Below are positions 1 through 8,479 of a DNA stretch of 64,000 bases, in pieces. The DNA comes from BM003 sp963699835 (GTDB taxonomy: Bacteria; Pseudomonadota; Gammaproteobacteria; Steroidobacterales; BM003): the NCBI GenBank assembly GCA_963699835.1, contig CAVOVJ010000013.1, forward strand, positions 105,989 to 169,988. The letters run 5' to 3'. A program made the translations under genes and the position numbers. How positions within the stretch are numbered: position 1 is the first letter of the stretch; every line of letters starts with the position of its first letter. The notes under the pieces are model-generated. The model worked only from the letters and a program-made list of their open reading frames with translations, was not told where the DNA came from and ran no database searches.

Positions 1-459
1 ATCGACATGCCGCCGGGTACGGGTGATATTCAGCTTACGCTGTCCCAGAACGTGCCCGTGAGCGGGGCGCTCATTGTCACCACGCCACAGGATATTGCGC
101 TGCTGGATGCGGTAAAGGGACTCAAGATGTTTGAAAAGGTCAATGTGCGCGTGCTTGGCGTCGTCGAGAACATGAGCACCCATATCTGCTCGGCATGCGG
201 CCACGAAGAGGCGATTTTCGGCACCGGTGGCGGTGCCCGGATCGCGGCCGACAATGAAGTGCCCCTGCTCGGCGCGATTCCGCTCGACCTCAGTGTTCGC
301 GAGGAGGCGGACAGCGGCCGGCCAACCGTGGTCGCGCAACCCGACGGCGAGATCGCCCACAGATATCTCGATATCGCAAGACGCATGGGCGCCCGGTTGT
401 CGATGCTGGCGCGCGACTACAGCCGCTTATTCCCCAAAATCAGCATTGAGGACAACTGA
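1..459 (+). CDS. apbC: Iron-sulfur cluster carrier ATPase Mrp/ApbC, 3' part only
   Basis: The reading frame is open from the first base, so the gene is cut by the left edge; 152 codons remain of a family usually about 350-370 residues long. The visible part begins inside the conserved DMPPGTGD motif of Mrp/NBP35 P-loop ATPases. It continues through the LIVTTPQDIAL strand and has a CSAC (CxxC) pair, the site that binds the bridging Fe-S cluster in this family. Known family role: ATP-dependent scaffold or carrier of Fe-S clusters in the cytosol. The stop overlaps the dcd start (TGATG), so the two are probably translationally coupled. The Walker A motif lies outside the window. Confidence 0.93.
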   Translation: MDMPPGTGDIQLTLSQNVPVSGALIVTTPQDIALLDAVKGLKMFEKVNVRVLGVVENMSTHICSACGHEEAIFGTGGGARIAADNEVPLLGAIPLDLSVREEADSGRPTVVAQPDGEIAHRYLDIARRMGARLSMLARDYSRLFPKISIEDN

Positions 460-1025
460 TGAGTATCAAGTCGGACAAATGGATCCGGCAGATGGCCGCC
501 AGCCACGGCATGATCGAGCCGTTCGAAGCGGGGCAGGTCCGTGAAAACGAGAACGGCAAGATCGTCTCGTACGGCACTTCCAGCTATGGTTATGACGTGC
601 GTTGCGCTGCCGAATTCAAGATATTCACCAACATCAATTCCGCGGTGGTCGATCCCAAGAAATTCGACGCGAACAGCTTTGTCGACTTTGGTGGCGACGT
701 TTGCATCATCCCGCCGAATTCGTTCGCCCTGGCGCGGACCGTTGAGTACTTCCGCATCCCGCGCAATGTGCTGACTATTTGCCTTGGCAAGTCGACCTAC
801 GCCCGCTGCGGCATCATCGTCAACGTCACGCCCCTCGAGCCCGAGTGGGAGGGGCACGTTACGCTGGAGTTTTCGAATACGACGCCGCTGCCGGCCAGGA
901 TCTATGCGAACGAGGGCGTGGCGCAGATGATCTTTTTCGAGTCCGATGAGGTGTGTGATGTCTCGTACCGGGACCGTGGCGGCAAGTACCAGGGTCAGCA
1001 AGGGGTAACGCTGCCGCGGGCGTGA
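459..1025 (+). CDS. dcd: dCTP deaminase
   Basis: 188 residues, close to the 193 of E. coli Dcd. It deaminates dCTP to dUTP, the main source of dUMP for thymidylate synthesis in enteric-type bacteria. Family signatures seen are TSSYGYDVR near residue 45, GKSTYARCGI near 110, and PEWEGHVTLEFSN followed by PARIYANEGVAQ, which together form the trimer active site. The ATG overlaps the apbC stop by one base, the arrangement common in gammaproteobacteria. It is convergent with the DUF3108 gene, whose stop codon begins at the very next base. Confidence 0.96.
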   Translation: MSIKSDKWIRQMAASHGMIEPFEAGQVRENENGKIVSYGTSSYGYDVRCAAEFKIFTNINSAVVDPKKFDANSFVDFGGDVCIIPPNSFALARTVEYFRIPRNVLTICLGKSTYARCGIIVNVTPLEPEWEGHVTLEFSNTTPLPARIYANEGVAQMIFFESDEVCDVSYRDRGGKYQGQQGVTLPRA

Positions 1026-1787
1026 TCATCCTCCGGGATCCGTCGCAGCGTTGAAAGTCAGGTGCTGCAGCAGGATGCGCGCACGCAATCCGCGTTTGTC
1101 GTGAATCTCGAATTTTACCGGAACGAAACCGAGATCCGGCGCGAACCAGATCGTCGTGCGGCGATCGGATTCGTCGCGATGCTGGAGGAATTTTAAAGTC
1201 TCGTAATCGACTCCTTCCAGCTCGATCCGATCGCGCCCTTGCTCCGTAATGGCGAAACTCTTGACCCGGTCACGCTCGACCAGCGTCAATGACTGCGGCG
1301 CGGCGCCGCGGCGCAGGCCGAGACTGATGGCAAGCGGCAGAATGTGTCTCTCGATCATGCCCGGCGTGAGATCGAGGGTCGCGTCGCGGCCCTTGTCGAC
1401 CGTCGCCACCGTGCCATTTGCCCAGTCAAACTCGGCGCGGGTATCGTCTCTTGGATCGTCCTTGCCAGCGTCTCGGCGGTACGAAAGCGCGATGAGGCCA
1501 TCTTCGCCGACGCGGAACCGGCTGACTTCAATTGCCTGCCTGGGGACGAACAGCGTCGCCAGCCCACGCGATTTGCCGCGAGTCTCGAAAATGTAGTCGG
1601 TCCCATCGCGGCGCAACGTCGAGGTGATCTCGGCCGCACGGAAACCCGAACTGTGCAGATGGTATTGCGCCTGGTAGGGCTGCAGAGCGGACCCGGTTCC
1701 GGCAGCGTCCGCCGCGCCGGTCATGCCGGTCAGCGCGGCATAAGCCAGGGTCAGGGTAGCGAGTCGGGTCCGGACTGGTGTTTCCAT
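1026..1787 (-). CDS. DUF3108 domain secreted protein
   Basis: About 253 residues from the chosen ATG at 1787, which gives a clean signal peptide (METPVRTRLATLTLAYAAL, then Ala-rich to AADA). A longer frame to 1841 exists but lacks this property. The mature part has the DUF3108 pattern of beta strands, for example YQAQYHLHSSGFRAAEITS near the start and TIWFAPDLGFVPVKFE near the end. The function of DUF3108 is not established; a periplasmic or envelope role is inferred from the export signal. It is the last gene of a purM-purN-DUF3108 minus-strand unit, overlapping purN by 37 bp, an order common in gammaproteobacteria. Confidence 0.85.
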   Translation of the reverse strand: METPVRTRLATLTLAYAALTGMTGAADAAGTGSALQPYQAQYHLHSSGFRAAEITSTLRRDGTDYIFETRGKSRGLATLFVPRQAIEVSRFRVGEDGLIALSYRRDAGKDDPRDDTRAEFDWANGTVATVDKGRDATLDLTPGMIERHILPLAISLGLRRGAAPQSLTLVERDRVKSFAITEQGRDRIELEGVDYETLKFLQHRDESDRRTTIWFAPDLGFVPVKFEIHDKRGLRARILLQHLTFNAATDPGG

Positions 1788-2425
1788 ACTATCGGTTTCT
1801 CCAGCGGCCGGCCGTCGAATTGCGGTACCGCGCCGTTCCACATCAGGCGGCCTGTGCCGATCCAGTTGATCACACGCGGATAAAGTATGTACTCGCGTTG
1901 CTGAACGCGAGCTGAAAGCATGGCTTCGTCGTCATCGGGCCTAACCGCGACCTCGGCTTGCGCAATGACCGGGCCGCCGTCCAGTTCCGGGGTGACGAAA
2001 TGCACGCTGGTGCCATGCAGTATATCGCCGTTCTCCAGCGCCCGGCGATGGGTGTGCAGTCCGCGATAGCACGGTAACAGGGATGGGTGAATATTGACCA
2101 TGCGCCCCCGGTAGGCCTCAACCAGCCCGGTGCCGAGGATCCGCATAAATCCCGCCAGTACGACCAGGTCGGCAGCAAAATCGTCGATCAGTTCGCCAAT
2201 CCTGCGGTCGAAGGCCTGGCGATCGGAGCACTCGCTGCGGCTGACTACTGCTGTCGGGACCGCGGCTTGCTGCGCCCGTGTCAGGCCGAAGGCATCGGGG
2301 TTGTCGCTGATCACGCCGCATATTTCGGCCGCCGACAGTTCACTGTCGCGCGCGTCCAGCATCGCCTGGAGATTGCTGCCATTGCCGGAGATCAATACGA
2401 CCAGCCGCAATGACGGCCGAGCCAT
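1751..2425 (-). CDS. purN: Phosphoribosylglycinamide formyltransferase
   Basis: 224 residues. It transfers a formyl group from 10-formyl-THF to GAR, step 3 of purine synthesis. The GAR phosphate-binding loop SGNGSNLQA lies at residues 13-21. The catalytic strand NIHPSLLP carries the Asn and His used in catalysis, and HFVTPELDGGPVIAQ supplies the catalytic Asp. The C-terminus is somewhat longer than E. coli PurN (212 residues) and overlaps the start of the DUF3108 gene. The ATG overlaps the purM stop by one base, so the pair is coupled. Confidence 0.97.
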   Translation of the reverse strand: MARPSLRLVVLISGNGSNLQAMLDARDSELSAAEICGVISDNPDAFGLTRAQQAAVPTAVVSRSECSDRQAFDRRIGELIDDFAADLVVLAGFMRILGTGLVEAYRGRMVNIHPSLLPCYRGLHTHRRALENGDILHGTSVHFVTPELDGGPVIAQAEVAVRPDDDEAMLSARVQQREYILYPRVINWIGTGRLMWNGAVPQFDGRPLEKPIVWKHQSGPDSLP

Positions 2426-3456
2426 CAGGAAATCTCCACCGCGTGGTCACCCGCGTGGATGCGGCCAATGACCCACGCCGTCTCCCCGGCAGCGCTGAGG
2501 ATATCGATCGCACGGCCGGCCTCATCCGCGGCAACCACGATGCACATGCCGATACCGCAGTTGAATGTCCGATACATTTCGCCTTCAGCTACGTTACCGT
2601 TGCGCTGCAGCCAGTCGAACACCGCAGGCCGCTCCCAGCTGTCGCCAACGATTGTCGCACCAAGATCATCGGGCAGTACGCGCGGCAGGTTTTCCGGAAG
2701 ACCACCGCCCGTGATATGAGCGAGCGAGCGTACCTCGACCTGTTGCATCAGCGCATGGACGGATTTGACGTAAATGCGAGTTGGCGCCAGTAGCTGCTCG
2801 CCGAGCAGCCCGTCTCCAAGTGGGTCTGTCAGCTGACCGCCACTGACTTCGAGAATCTTGCGGATCAGTGAATAGCCATTCGAGTGCGGTCCTGACGAGG
2901 CGAGCCCGATCACGCAGTCGCCTGGCCGTGTGTGTGCGCCGTCGATGATCCGCTCGCGCTCGACAATGCCGACACAGAACCCGGCGAGATCGTAATCGCC
3001 CGGCCGATAGATACCAGGCATCTCTGCGGTTTCGCCGCCGATCAGCGCGGCGCCGGCCTGGCGGCAGCCCTCTGCTATTCCTGCGACGACGGCCTCAGCG
3101 ACCTCGAGCTGCAGATGCGATGTTGCGTAATAGTCGAGAAAGAACAGAGGCTCGGCACCGGTAACCAGCACATCGTTGACGCACATAGCGACAAGGTCAA
3201 TGCCGATCGTGTCGTGGATGCCCATCTCGATTGCGAGCTTGAGTTTCGTTCCGACGCCATCGGTTCCCGACACCAGGACCGGGTTACTGTAGCGGTCCGG
3301 CGGCAGTGCAAACAGGCCGCCGAAGCCGCCGATCCCGCTCAGCACACCCTCCCGGTGGGTGCTGTTTACACTGGTCTTGATGCGCTGGACCAACTCGTTT
3401 CCGGCATCGATATCGACACCGGCATCCCGGTAGGTAAGGGATGTTTTATTGTTCAT
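2425..3456 (-). CDS. purM: Phosphoribosylformylglycinamidine cyclo-ligase (AIR synthetase)
   Basis: 343 residues, matching the usual 345. It converts FGAM to AIR with ATP, step 5 of purine synthesis. It starts MNNKTSLTYRDAGVDIDAGN, the typical PurM N-terminus, and has the VSGTDGVGTKLK ATP-binding loop, AMCVNDVLVTGAEPLFFLDY, GGETAEMPG and GPHSNGYSLIRKI. It heads the purM-purN-DUF3108 minus-strand unit and is divergent from the DUF2066 gene. The intervening ~100 bp should hold both promoters. The ATG at 3456 is the only good start. Confidence 0.97.
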   Translation of the reverse strand: MNNKTSLTYRDAGVDIDAGNELVQRIKTSVNSTHREGVLSGIGGFGGLFALPPDRYSNPVLVSGTDGVGTKLKLAIEMGIHDTIGIDLVAMCVNDVLVTGAEPLFFLDYYATSHLQLEVAEAVVAGIAEGCRQAGAALIGGETAEMPGIYRPGDYDLAGFCVGIVERERIIDGAHTRPGDCVIGLASSGPHSNGYSLIRKILEVSGGQLTDPLGDGLLGEQLLAPTRIYVKSVHALMQQVEVRSLAHITGGGLPENLPRVLPDDLGATIVGDSWERPAVFDWLQRNGNVAEGEMYRTFNCGIGMCIVVAADEAGRAIDILSAAGETAWVIGRIHAGDHAVEIS

Positions 3457-3552
3457 GGATGACTCGGCTCAGTGGTTGATTGGGACGGCCCGCCGCGGTG
3501 GCGGCGCTGGCTATGTATTGTACACCGGGCTGTATGGGAGAATGAGCGCCGG

Positions 3553-4599
3553 ATGCTGACCGGTCAAAGGAGCAGGCTTTTGCCGAAGATCTGGAAAATT
3601 GGGGTCGTGCTGGTAGCGGCTGCGGCCATCTGCGGCAGTCTTTACGCCACCGAGATTGGCGGTCTTTACGAGGCCTCTGTCGAGGTCGAGGACCGCACTG
3701 CGAACAGTGTTGGCGCCGGTTACACCCGGGCGCTCGAGCAGGTATTGATCCGGGTGACCGGATATCGCCGTATCGAGCCAGGCGACGGCGCCCATGAGCT
3801 GCTGGGCTCGGCGCGAAAATTCGTCCAGCAATATCGATTTCTCGATGACGGGCGGCTCTGGGTGCGCTTCGATGAGGACGCAGTGAATGCCGAACTCGTT
3901 GCCCGCAGCGAGCGGGTCTGGGGCGGCGAGCGCCCCGAAACGCTGATGTGGCTGGCCCTCGATAACGGTCGCGGCGAACGCGCGCTCCTCGGTTCCGAGG
4001 ATGTCGGAGACATGCCCGATCTGCTGCGCGAGCGGGCGGCACAGCGCGGCCTGCCGCTGCTTCTGCCTCTCAACGATGCGGCGGACATGCAGTCGCTGAC
4101 CTTTTCCGATGTATGGGCGGGGTTTGACGACAAGATTGCTGAAGCTTCGGAACGATACGGTGCCGACGCAGTGCTTATCGGCCGTGCGCAGCTGCAGCAG
4201 AATGGCCAATGGCGGGTACGCTGGACGCTGATGATGGGTGCGACACAGGCCCAGGCGCTCGGCGGACTCGAGGCAGGCATCGATCTCGCTGCCGATCGGT
4301 TTGCCGAGTTGTTCGCGGTTCGCGGCAGCCCGCAGAGCGGCGACCTGATGTTGACGGTCAGCGGGGTCGAGGGTTTTGCCGAATATGGCGCGGTGGCCAG
4401 TTACCTGGAGCAACTGAGCGTTGTCGAAAGCCTGGCGATCGACGAGGCCTCCGCCGACGGTGTTCGGTTCCGGTTGCGTCTCCGCGCCGAGCCAGAGATG
4501 CTCGAGCGGACGATCGGTCTCGGCACTCTGCTGGAATCAGAGCCGTCACCGGGGATGCCCGAGTCCGCGCCCTCATTGCGGTATCGCTATCGACGATGA
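3553..4599 (+). CDS. DUF2066 domain exported protein
   Basis: About 348 residues from the ATG at 3553, which precedes a basic n-region and a hydrophobic stretch (IGVVLVAAAAICGSLYA) forming a signal peptide or anchor. The open frame extends to 3472, but the upstream part has no such character. DUF2066 features include YEASVEVEDRTANSVGAGY followed by ALEQVLIRVTG, then a long central region of unknown fold. Function is unknown. The purM-divergent, phosphatidyltransferase-plus-hda-downstream order is conserved in many gammaproteobacteria. Its stop overlaps the next ATG (ATGA), suggesting an operon. Confidence 0.85.
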   Translation: MLTGQRSRLLPKIWKIGVVLVAAAAICGSLYATEIGGLYEASVEVEDRTANSVGAGYTRALEQVLIRVTGYRRIEPGDGAHELLGSARKFVQQYRFLDDGRLWVRFDEDAVNAELVARSERVWGGERPETLMWLALDNGRGERALLGSEDVGDMPDLLRERAAQRGLPLLLPLNDAADMQSLTFSDVWAGFDDKIAEASERYGADAVLIGRAQLQQNGQWRVRWTLMMGATQAQALGGLEAGIDLAADRFAELFAVRGSPQSGDLMLTVSGVEGFAEYGAVASYLEQLSVVESLAIDEASADGVRFRLRLRAEPEMLERTIGLGTLLESEPSPGMPESAPSLRYRYRR

Positions 4600-5156
4600 A
4601 TCTGAAGTTTATTCCCAACCTGATCTGTATCGTGCGCATGTTGTTGGTTGCGCCGATCGTCATGTTGCTGGTTCGGGGTGAATTTGAGAAAGCACTATTG
4701 TTGTTTTTCGTTGCCGGATTCTCCGACGGACTGGACGGTTACCTGGCGCGGCGATTTGACTGGCGGACGCGTCTTGGCGGTATTCTGGATCCGCTCGCCG
4801 ACAAGTTACTGATGTTCAGCGTCTTCATTACTCTCACCTACGTCGGTCTGAATCCGCTGTGGTTGGCGCTGATTGTGATCGGACGCGATCTGCTGATAGT
4901 CGGCGGCGGATTTGCATACAATTTTCTGGTCAAGCCGCTCGAGGGCGAGCCGAGCGGGGTCAGCAAAATCAACACCGCGATGCAGTTGCTCTATGTCCTC
5001 GCGGTGTTATCGGCGGCTGCCTATCCGGCGTTCGTGCCGGGCTGGGCGGTGCTGCTTCTCGGCAGTATGGTGCTGGTCACCACGGTTGTAAGTGGCATTG
5101 ATTATGTCTGGCGGTGGGGCATGCGCGCATACCGTGTAAGCCACGAGCCGGCATGA
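4596..5156 (+). CDS. CDP-alcohol phosphatidyltransferase family protein
   Basis: 186 residues from the ATG at 4596, which overlaps the DUF2066 stop. The diagnostic CDP-alcohol transferase motif D-G-x2-A-R-x8-G-x3-D-x3-D is complete: DGYLAR, eight residues, then GGILDPLAD at about residues 42-64. Several hydrophobic segments fit an inner-membrane enzyme that moves a phosphatidyl group from CDP-diacylglycerol to an alcohol. It resembles PgsA in size, but the acceptor cannot be read from sequence, so no symbol is given. Its stop overlaps the hda start by ATGA, giving a three-gene coupled unit. Confidence 0.88.
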   Translation: MNLKFIPNLICIVRMLLVAPIVMLLVRGEFEKALLLFFVAGFSDGLDGYLARRFDWRTRLGGILDPLADKLLMFSVFITLTYVGLNPLWLALIVIGRDLLIVGGGFAYNFLVKPLEGEPSGVSKINTAMQLLYVLAVLSAAAYPAFVPGWAVLLLGSMVLVTTVVSGIDYVWRWGMRAYRVSHEPA

Positions 5157-5875
5157 GCCAGCTGCCTCTGCCGGTTGCGTTACCCGATCAGGCGCGCCTG
5201 GAGTCTTTTTATCCGGGCCCGAACAAAGCGGTGCTCGACTACCTTGAGCGTTTCCTGGCGCGCCCCGACGACCCGGTGGCGTGGCTCTGGGGTCCGTGTG
5301 GCAGCGGCAAGAGCCATCTTTGTCAGGCATTGTGCCGGGCCGGTATCGGCCGCGGTGAACAGTGTGCTTATTTTGGGCTGGGAACGGAGCCGCTGCCTCC
5401 CGCGCAAATTGTGTCCGGCTGGGGCAACGCCGCGTTGCTGTGTTTCGACGATATCGATCGAATCGCCGGCAACAATGCCTGGGAGGCGGCACTGTTTACG
5501 CTGTTCAATCAGAGCCGCGACATGGGTGGTCGCTGGCTGGTCACTTCGTCCGCGCCACCGGCCGCGGTACCAATCATGCTGGAGGATCTGAGGTCGCGGC
5601 TGGGATGGGGGCCGGTCTTCGAGTTGGCGACCATGGAGGATGCCGACCGGTTGCGCGCCTTGCGCTTACGGGCGAGCGTTCGCGGTCTGGAGTTGCCGGA
5701 AGAAACCGGGCGTTATTTGCTCACCCGATTTGCGCGTGACAGCCATTCCCTGTTTCGTTTGCTCGACCAGCTTGACCAGGCGTCGCTGAGCGCCCAAAGA
5801 CGATTGACGATTCCCTTTGTCAAGAGCGTTATAAGGGCTTCCTGCTTATCCTCGTACCGAGGCTCGCCACGGTGA
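5153..5875 (+). CDS. hda: DnaA regulatory inactivator Hda
   Basis: 240 residues from the ATG at 5153, which overlaps the previous stop; E. coli Hda is 233. Hda is an AAA+ protein that, with the DNA-loaded sliding clamp, stimulates ATP hydrolysis by DnaA and limits re-initiation. The sequence has an N-terminal LPLPVALPDQARLESFYPG like other Hda proteins, Walker A GPCGSGKSHL near residue 47, Walker B LLCFDDIDRI, and the C-terminal RRLTIPFVKSVI helix. Its last 47 bases overlap, antisense, the end of the DUF2069 gene. Confidence 0.93.
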   Translation: MSQLPLPVALPDQARLESFYPGPNKAVLDYLERFLARPDDPVAWLWGPCGSGKSHLCQALCRAGIGRGEQCAYFGLGTEPLPPAQIVSGWGNAALLCFDDIDRIAGNNAWEAALFTLFNQSRDMGGRWLVTSSAPPAAVPIMLEDLRSRLGWGPVFELATMEDADRLRALRLRASVRGLELPEETGRYLLTRFARDSHSLFRLLDQLDQASLSAQRRLTIPFVKSVIRASCLSSYRGSPR

Positions 5876-6167
5876 ACTGAATCAGACCGGCCACGGCAAA
5901 CGCCGCAGCCCACACACGCTGTTGGGGATTAGCGATCAGCTCCACGATCGCGATACCCAGATACGGGATGATGAGGACGCATAGCCACTGATAGGCGCGG
6001 GTCGGGTTGCTGCGGTAGACAAAGACCGGAATAAGTAGCGGCAGCGCGAGGGCGGCAGCCGCGACAACGCCAATTGCCGAAATGAAGCGGTGCAGAAACA
6101 GGCCCAGCAAGATGAGCAGGAATGCCGCCGCGACAGCGTCAACGGCGCGTGCCCGGCTGGCCGTCAC
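5829..6167 (-). CDS. DUF2069 small membrane protein
   Basis: 112 residues with about four hydrophobic segments (starting at residues ~10, 32, 62 and 86), matching the DUF2069 family, whose members are small inner-membrane proteins of unknown function usually next to wrbA and hda. The start is GTG and overlaps the wrbA stop (GTGA), so it is the third gene of an arsC-wrbA-DUF2069 unit. The 3' end runs 47 bp into the convergent hda gene. Confidence 0.85.
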   Translation of the reverse strand: MTASRARAVDAVAAAFLLILLGLFLHRFISAIGVVAAAALALPLLIPVFVYRSNPTRAYQWLCVLIIPYLGIAIVELIANPQQRVWAAAFAVAGLIQFTVASLGTRISRKPL

Positions 6168-6772
6168 GATGCGCCGGCAACGGATTGGTCAAGCCGCAGC
6201 GCAATGTCGGCCACGCGCCTGCCGAGCGCACGCGCCAGCTCGTTTTCCTGGCCGCTCAGGCCGGGTTTTGCGCCGTCTGGCTGATAGGCACTGGCGCCGT
6301 AGGGGCTGCCACCGCCGCTCGTCGTGCTCAAGGCGTTTTCGCTGTAAGGCAGGCCGGTGATGATCATGCCGTGATGGAGCAGCGGCAACATCATCGTCAA
6401 CAACGTGCTTTCCTGGCCGCCGTGCAGGCTGGAGGTAGAGGTGAACGCGGCAGCGGGTTTGCCCGACAGCGTGCCGCTGAGCCAGAGCGCGCTGGTCTGG
6501 TCCAGAAAGTATTTCAGCGGGGCCGCCATATTGCCGAAATGGGTCGGGCTGCCGATAATCAAGCCGGCGCAACCGGCCAGTTCCTCCAGCGTCGCATACG
6601 GAGGGCCGCTATCGGGGATCGGCGGAGCCATGGCTTCGCAATCACCGGATACCTGCGGTACGGTTCGCAGCATGGCAGTGACGCCGGGGATGCTCTCCAC
6701 ACCGCGACAGATTTGCCGTGCCAGGCGCTCAGTCGAACCATGCCGCGAGAAGTAGAGAACGAGAATCTGCAT
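6164..6772 (-). CDS. wrbA: NAD(P)H:quinone oxidoreductase, WrbA-type flavodoxin fold
   Basis: 202 residues, the size of WrbA. The FMN phosphate-binding loop is at the N-terminus (YFSRHGSTERLA, residues 7-18), and GLIIGSPTHFGNMAAPLKYF and SLHGGQESTLLTMMLPLLHHG are the other flavin-contacting loops typical of WrbA. Known activity: two-electron reduction of quinones, protecting against redox cycling. It overlaps arsC at its start and the DUF2069 gene at its end, so the three are probably one transcript. Confidence 0.93.
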   Translation of the reverse strand: MQILVLYFSRHGSTERLARQICRGVESIPGVTAMLRTVPQVSGDCEAMAPPIPDSGPPYATLEELAGCAGLIIGSPTHFGNMAAPLKYFLDQTSALWLSGTLSGKPAAAFTSTSSLHGGQESTLLTMMLPLLHHGMIITGLPYSENALSTTSGGGSPYGASAYQPDGAKPGLSGQENELARALGRRVADIALRLDQSVAGAS

Positions 6773-7125
6773 CAGCTGGAAACGATCTCGAGCACGGCGG
6801 CCGGCGGTCTGCCGATACGCGCCGCGTCAGCGGTCACAACGATCGGTCGCTGCATCAGAGCGGGATGCGCGTGCATGGCTTGCAACAACTCGTCGTCGTC
6901 ACGATCGGGGTTGGCGAGGTCGAGGTCCTGATAAGCGGCCTCGCCAGAGCGAATAAGGTCGCGCGGCTCTATGCCCAGAAGTGCAACAATCCGGGCGAGT
7001 TCGGCTACCGACGGGGGGGTCTCGAGATACCTGACAACTTTCGGAGAGTGTCCATGCTCTTCGAGCAGAGTCAGAGTGGCGCGCGATTTCGAGCAGCGGG
7101 GGTTATGATAAATGGTGATGTCCAT
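6772..7125 (-). CDS. arsC: ArsC-family arsenate reductase (glutaredoxin type)
   Basis: 117 residues. The N-terminal thioredoxin-like strand carries the single catalytic cysteine in YHNPRCSKSR (Cys11), and the C-terminal TADAARIGRPPA matches the substrate-binding Arg region of ArsC/YfgD-type proteins. Members reduce arsenate with glutathione/glutaredoxin; YfgD-like members sit, as here, beside wrbA or hda rather than in ars operons, so true arsenate activity is uncertain. First gene of the arsC-wrbA-DUF2069 unit. Confidence 0.9.
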   Translation of the reverse strand: MDITIYHNPRCSKSRATLTLLEEHGHSPKVVRYLETPPSVAELARIVALLGIEPRDLIRSGEAAYQDLDLANPDRDDDELLQAMHAHPALMQRPIVVTADAARIGRPPAAVLEIVSS

Positions 7126-7227
7126 TGTCTGGTCCGGGAAACGGAAACGCCGGCGGATTGTATTATTGCATTTCTTGACGTGCCAATCGGGCCCTGCTAG
7201 ATTTTATTTTTCTATAGTTTTTTTAAT

Positions 7228-7533
7228 ATGATACGGAACTTTCTGAAAGCATTACTGGTAGTTTCGATACTGTCGCTGCTCGGGGCCTGCGCGGCCGCTC
7301 CGGTGCAGGAGATGAGTGACGCGCGGCAGGCGGTGACGGCGGCGGCGGAAGCCGGCGCCAGCCAATACGCGGCCGAATCGCTCAACTCGGCGCAGACTTT
7401 ACTGCATAGCGCCGAGAGTAAGCTTGAAGAGCATTTGTTTACCGGGGCCCGCCGCGACGCCGAGGCGGCACGCGCCGAGGCGCTGGAAGCGCTGAGAATC
7501 ACTTTGGAGGCGAAGCGGGAGACCATCGAATAG
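7228..7533 (+). CDS. DUF4398-like small lipoprotein
   Basis: 101 residues. It has a type II signal peptide with lipobox LGAC (Cys about residue 21), then an Ala/Glu-rich alpha-helical region with a heptad-like pattern (DARQAVTAAAEAGASQYAAE, then AARAEALEALRITLEAKRE). The wording matches DUF4398 lipoproteins, which often sit beside OmpA-type envelope proteins, though none is adjacent here. Probable outer-membrane-anchored coiled-coil protein of unknown role. A hairpin follows the stop. Confidence 0.85.
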   Translation: MIRNFLKALLVVSILSLLGACAAAPVQEMSDARQAVTAAAEAGASQYAAESLNSAQTLLHSAESKLEEHLFTGARRDAEAARAEALEALRITLEAKRETIE

Positions 7534-7534
7534 C

Positions 7535-7558
7535 GCCACGCGGGACACCGCGCGTGGC
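7535..7558 (+). terminator. Possible terminator hairpin after the DUF4398 gene
   Basis: Perfect 8-bp inverted repeat GCCACGCG/CGCGTGGC around an 8-nt loop, starting just after the stop codon at 7533. It is followed by CCGTTTCG rather than a clean T run, so efficiency as an intrinsic terminator is doubtful. Confidence 0.45.
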
Positions 7559-7579
7559 CGTTTCGCTTACCGGGCAGCT

Positions 7580-7858
7580 ATGAATTGTCACAGTGCCGCG
7601 TTCATCGTCTCAGGGCGGGTGCAGGGGGTGTTCTTCCGCGAAAGCACGCGTAAAGAGGCGATACGACTTGGACTTGCGGGGCACGCCCGCAACCTCGCCA
7701 ACGGTACCGTGGAAGTACTTGCCGTTGGCGAGCCGGAAGCCGTGGAGACTCTCTACTGCTGGCTGCAGTCGGGGCCGCCAATGGCCAGGGTCGATCGGGT
7801 AGAACGTCTGTCGGCGGACGTTGCGGCAGCCGACCTGCGGGATTTTACGACCGGCTGA
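7580..7858 (+). CDS. acyP: Acylphosphatase
   Basis: 92 residues, the standard size. It hydrolyses acyl phosphates. The signature GRVQGVFFR lies at residues 12-20, with Arg20 as the phosphate-binding residue; Asn38, in the loop HARNLANGTVEV, orients the nucleophilic water. The fold is complete. It converges with the lytic transglycosylase gene, whose stop codon begins one base after this one ends. Confidence 0.95.
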   Translation: MNCHSAAFIVSGRVQGVFFRESTRKEAIRLGLAGHARNLANGTVEVLAVGEPEAVETLYCWLQSGPPMARVDRVERLSADVAAADLRDFTTG

Positions 7859-8479
7859 CTAGTGCCGGTACCACTTGCGCCGCAAACGATCGAGAACCTT
7901 GTCCGCGTAGTAAGTCTTGGGATAGCTGCCATGATAGCGGGCGAGTGCCATGCGAAAGTTGCCATCCTCCATATCCAGGTAATGGCGCAGGATCGTACAG
8001 CCCATTCGCAGATTGGGCTGAATCTGGGTCAGATTGATGTCGGGCCGGTCGAGCTCCTTCAACCAGAAGCTCATTACCTGCATCAGGCCCTGGGCGCCGA
8101 CGCGGGAAATGGCAAATCGATCGAAATTGCTCTCGATGTCGATAACGGCGAGCACCAGCTCGGGATAAAGCTCGAGGCGGCTCGCCTCCATGTGGGCATG
8201 TTTGAGAATTTCCAGCCGTTCCTCCGGGTCCGGCACCTGGCGCTCGAGGCGAGCGGAGTTGAACTGAAGCCACACCTCTGCGTCGAAACGATCGCCGAAA
8301 CTGGCCGTATCTGCAACCGCTTCGCCCAGCTTGTCCCGCAGCACCGCATCCTGCGCGGCCGCCTGCGACCAGCACGGTGTTGCGCCCAGAATGCCCGCAA
8401 ACAGTAAAAGTAATACCGGCAAAGCCCGGGACGGGGGGCTATGTCGCGGGTGCCGTACCCAGCCTGTCGAAGACTTCAT
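7859..8479 (-). CDS. Lytic transglycosylase, SLT domain
   Basis: About 206 residues from the ATG at 8479, giving a signal sequence with hydrophobic core ALPVLLLLFAGILGA. The catalytic domain has VLAVIDIESNFDRFAISRVG (the active-site Glu in IES) followed by AQGLMQVMSFWLKEL and NLRMGCTILRHYL, the classic SLT/Slt70-like motifs. It cleaves peptidoglycan glycan strands with 1,6-anhydro ends in the periplasm. The gene start lies inside the last 41 bases of proS on the same strand, so the two are co-transcribed. Confidence 0.92.
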   Translation of the reverse strand: MKSSTGWVRHPRHSPPSRALPVLLLLFAGILGATPCWSQAAAQDAVLRDKLGEAVADTASFGDRFDAEVWLQFNSARLERQVPDPEERLEILKHAHMEASRLELYPELVLAVIDIESNFDRFAISRVGAQGLMQVMSFWLKELDRPDINLTQIQPNLRMGCTILRHYLDMEDGNFRMALARYHGSYPKTYYADKVLDRLRRKWYRH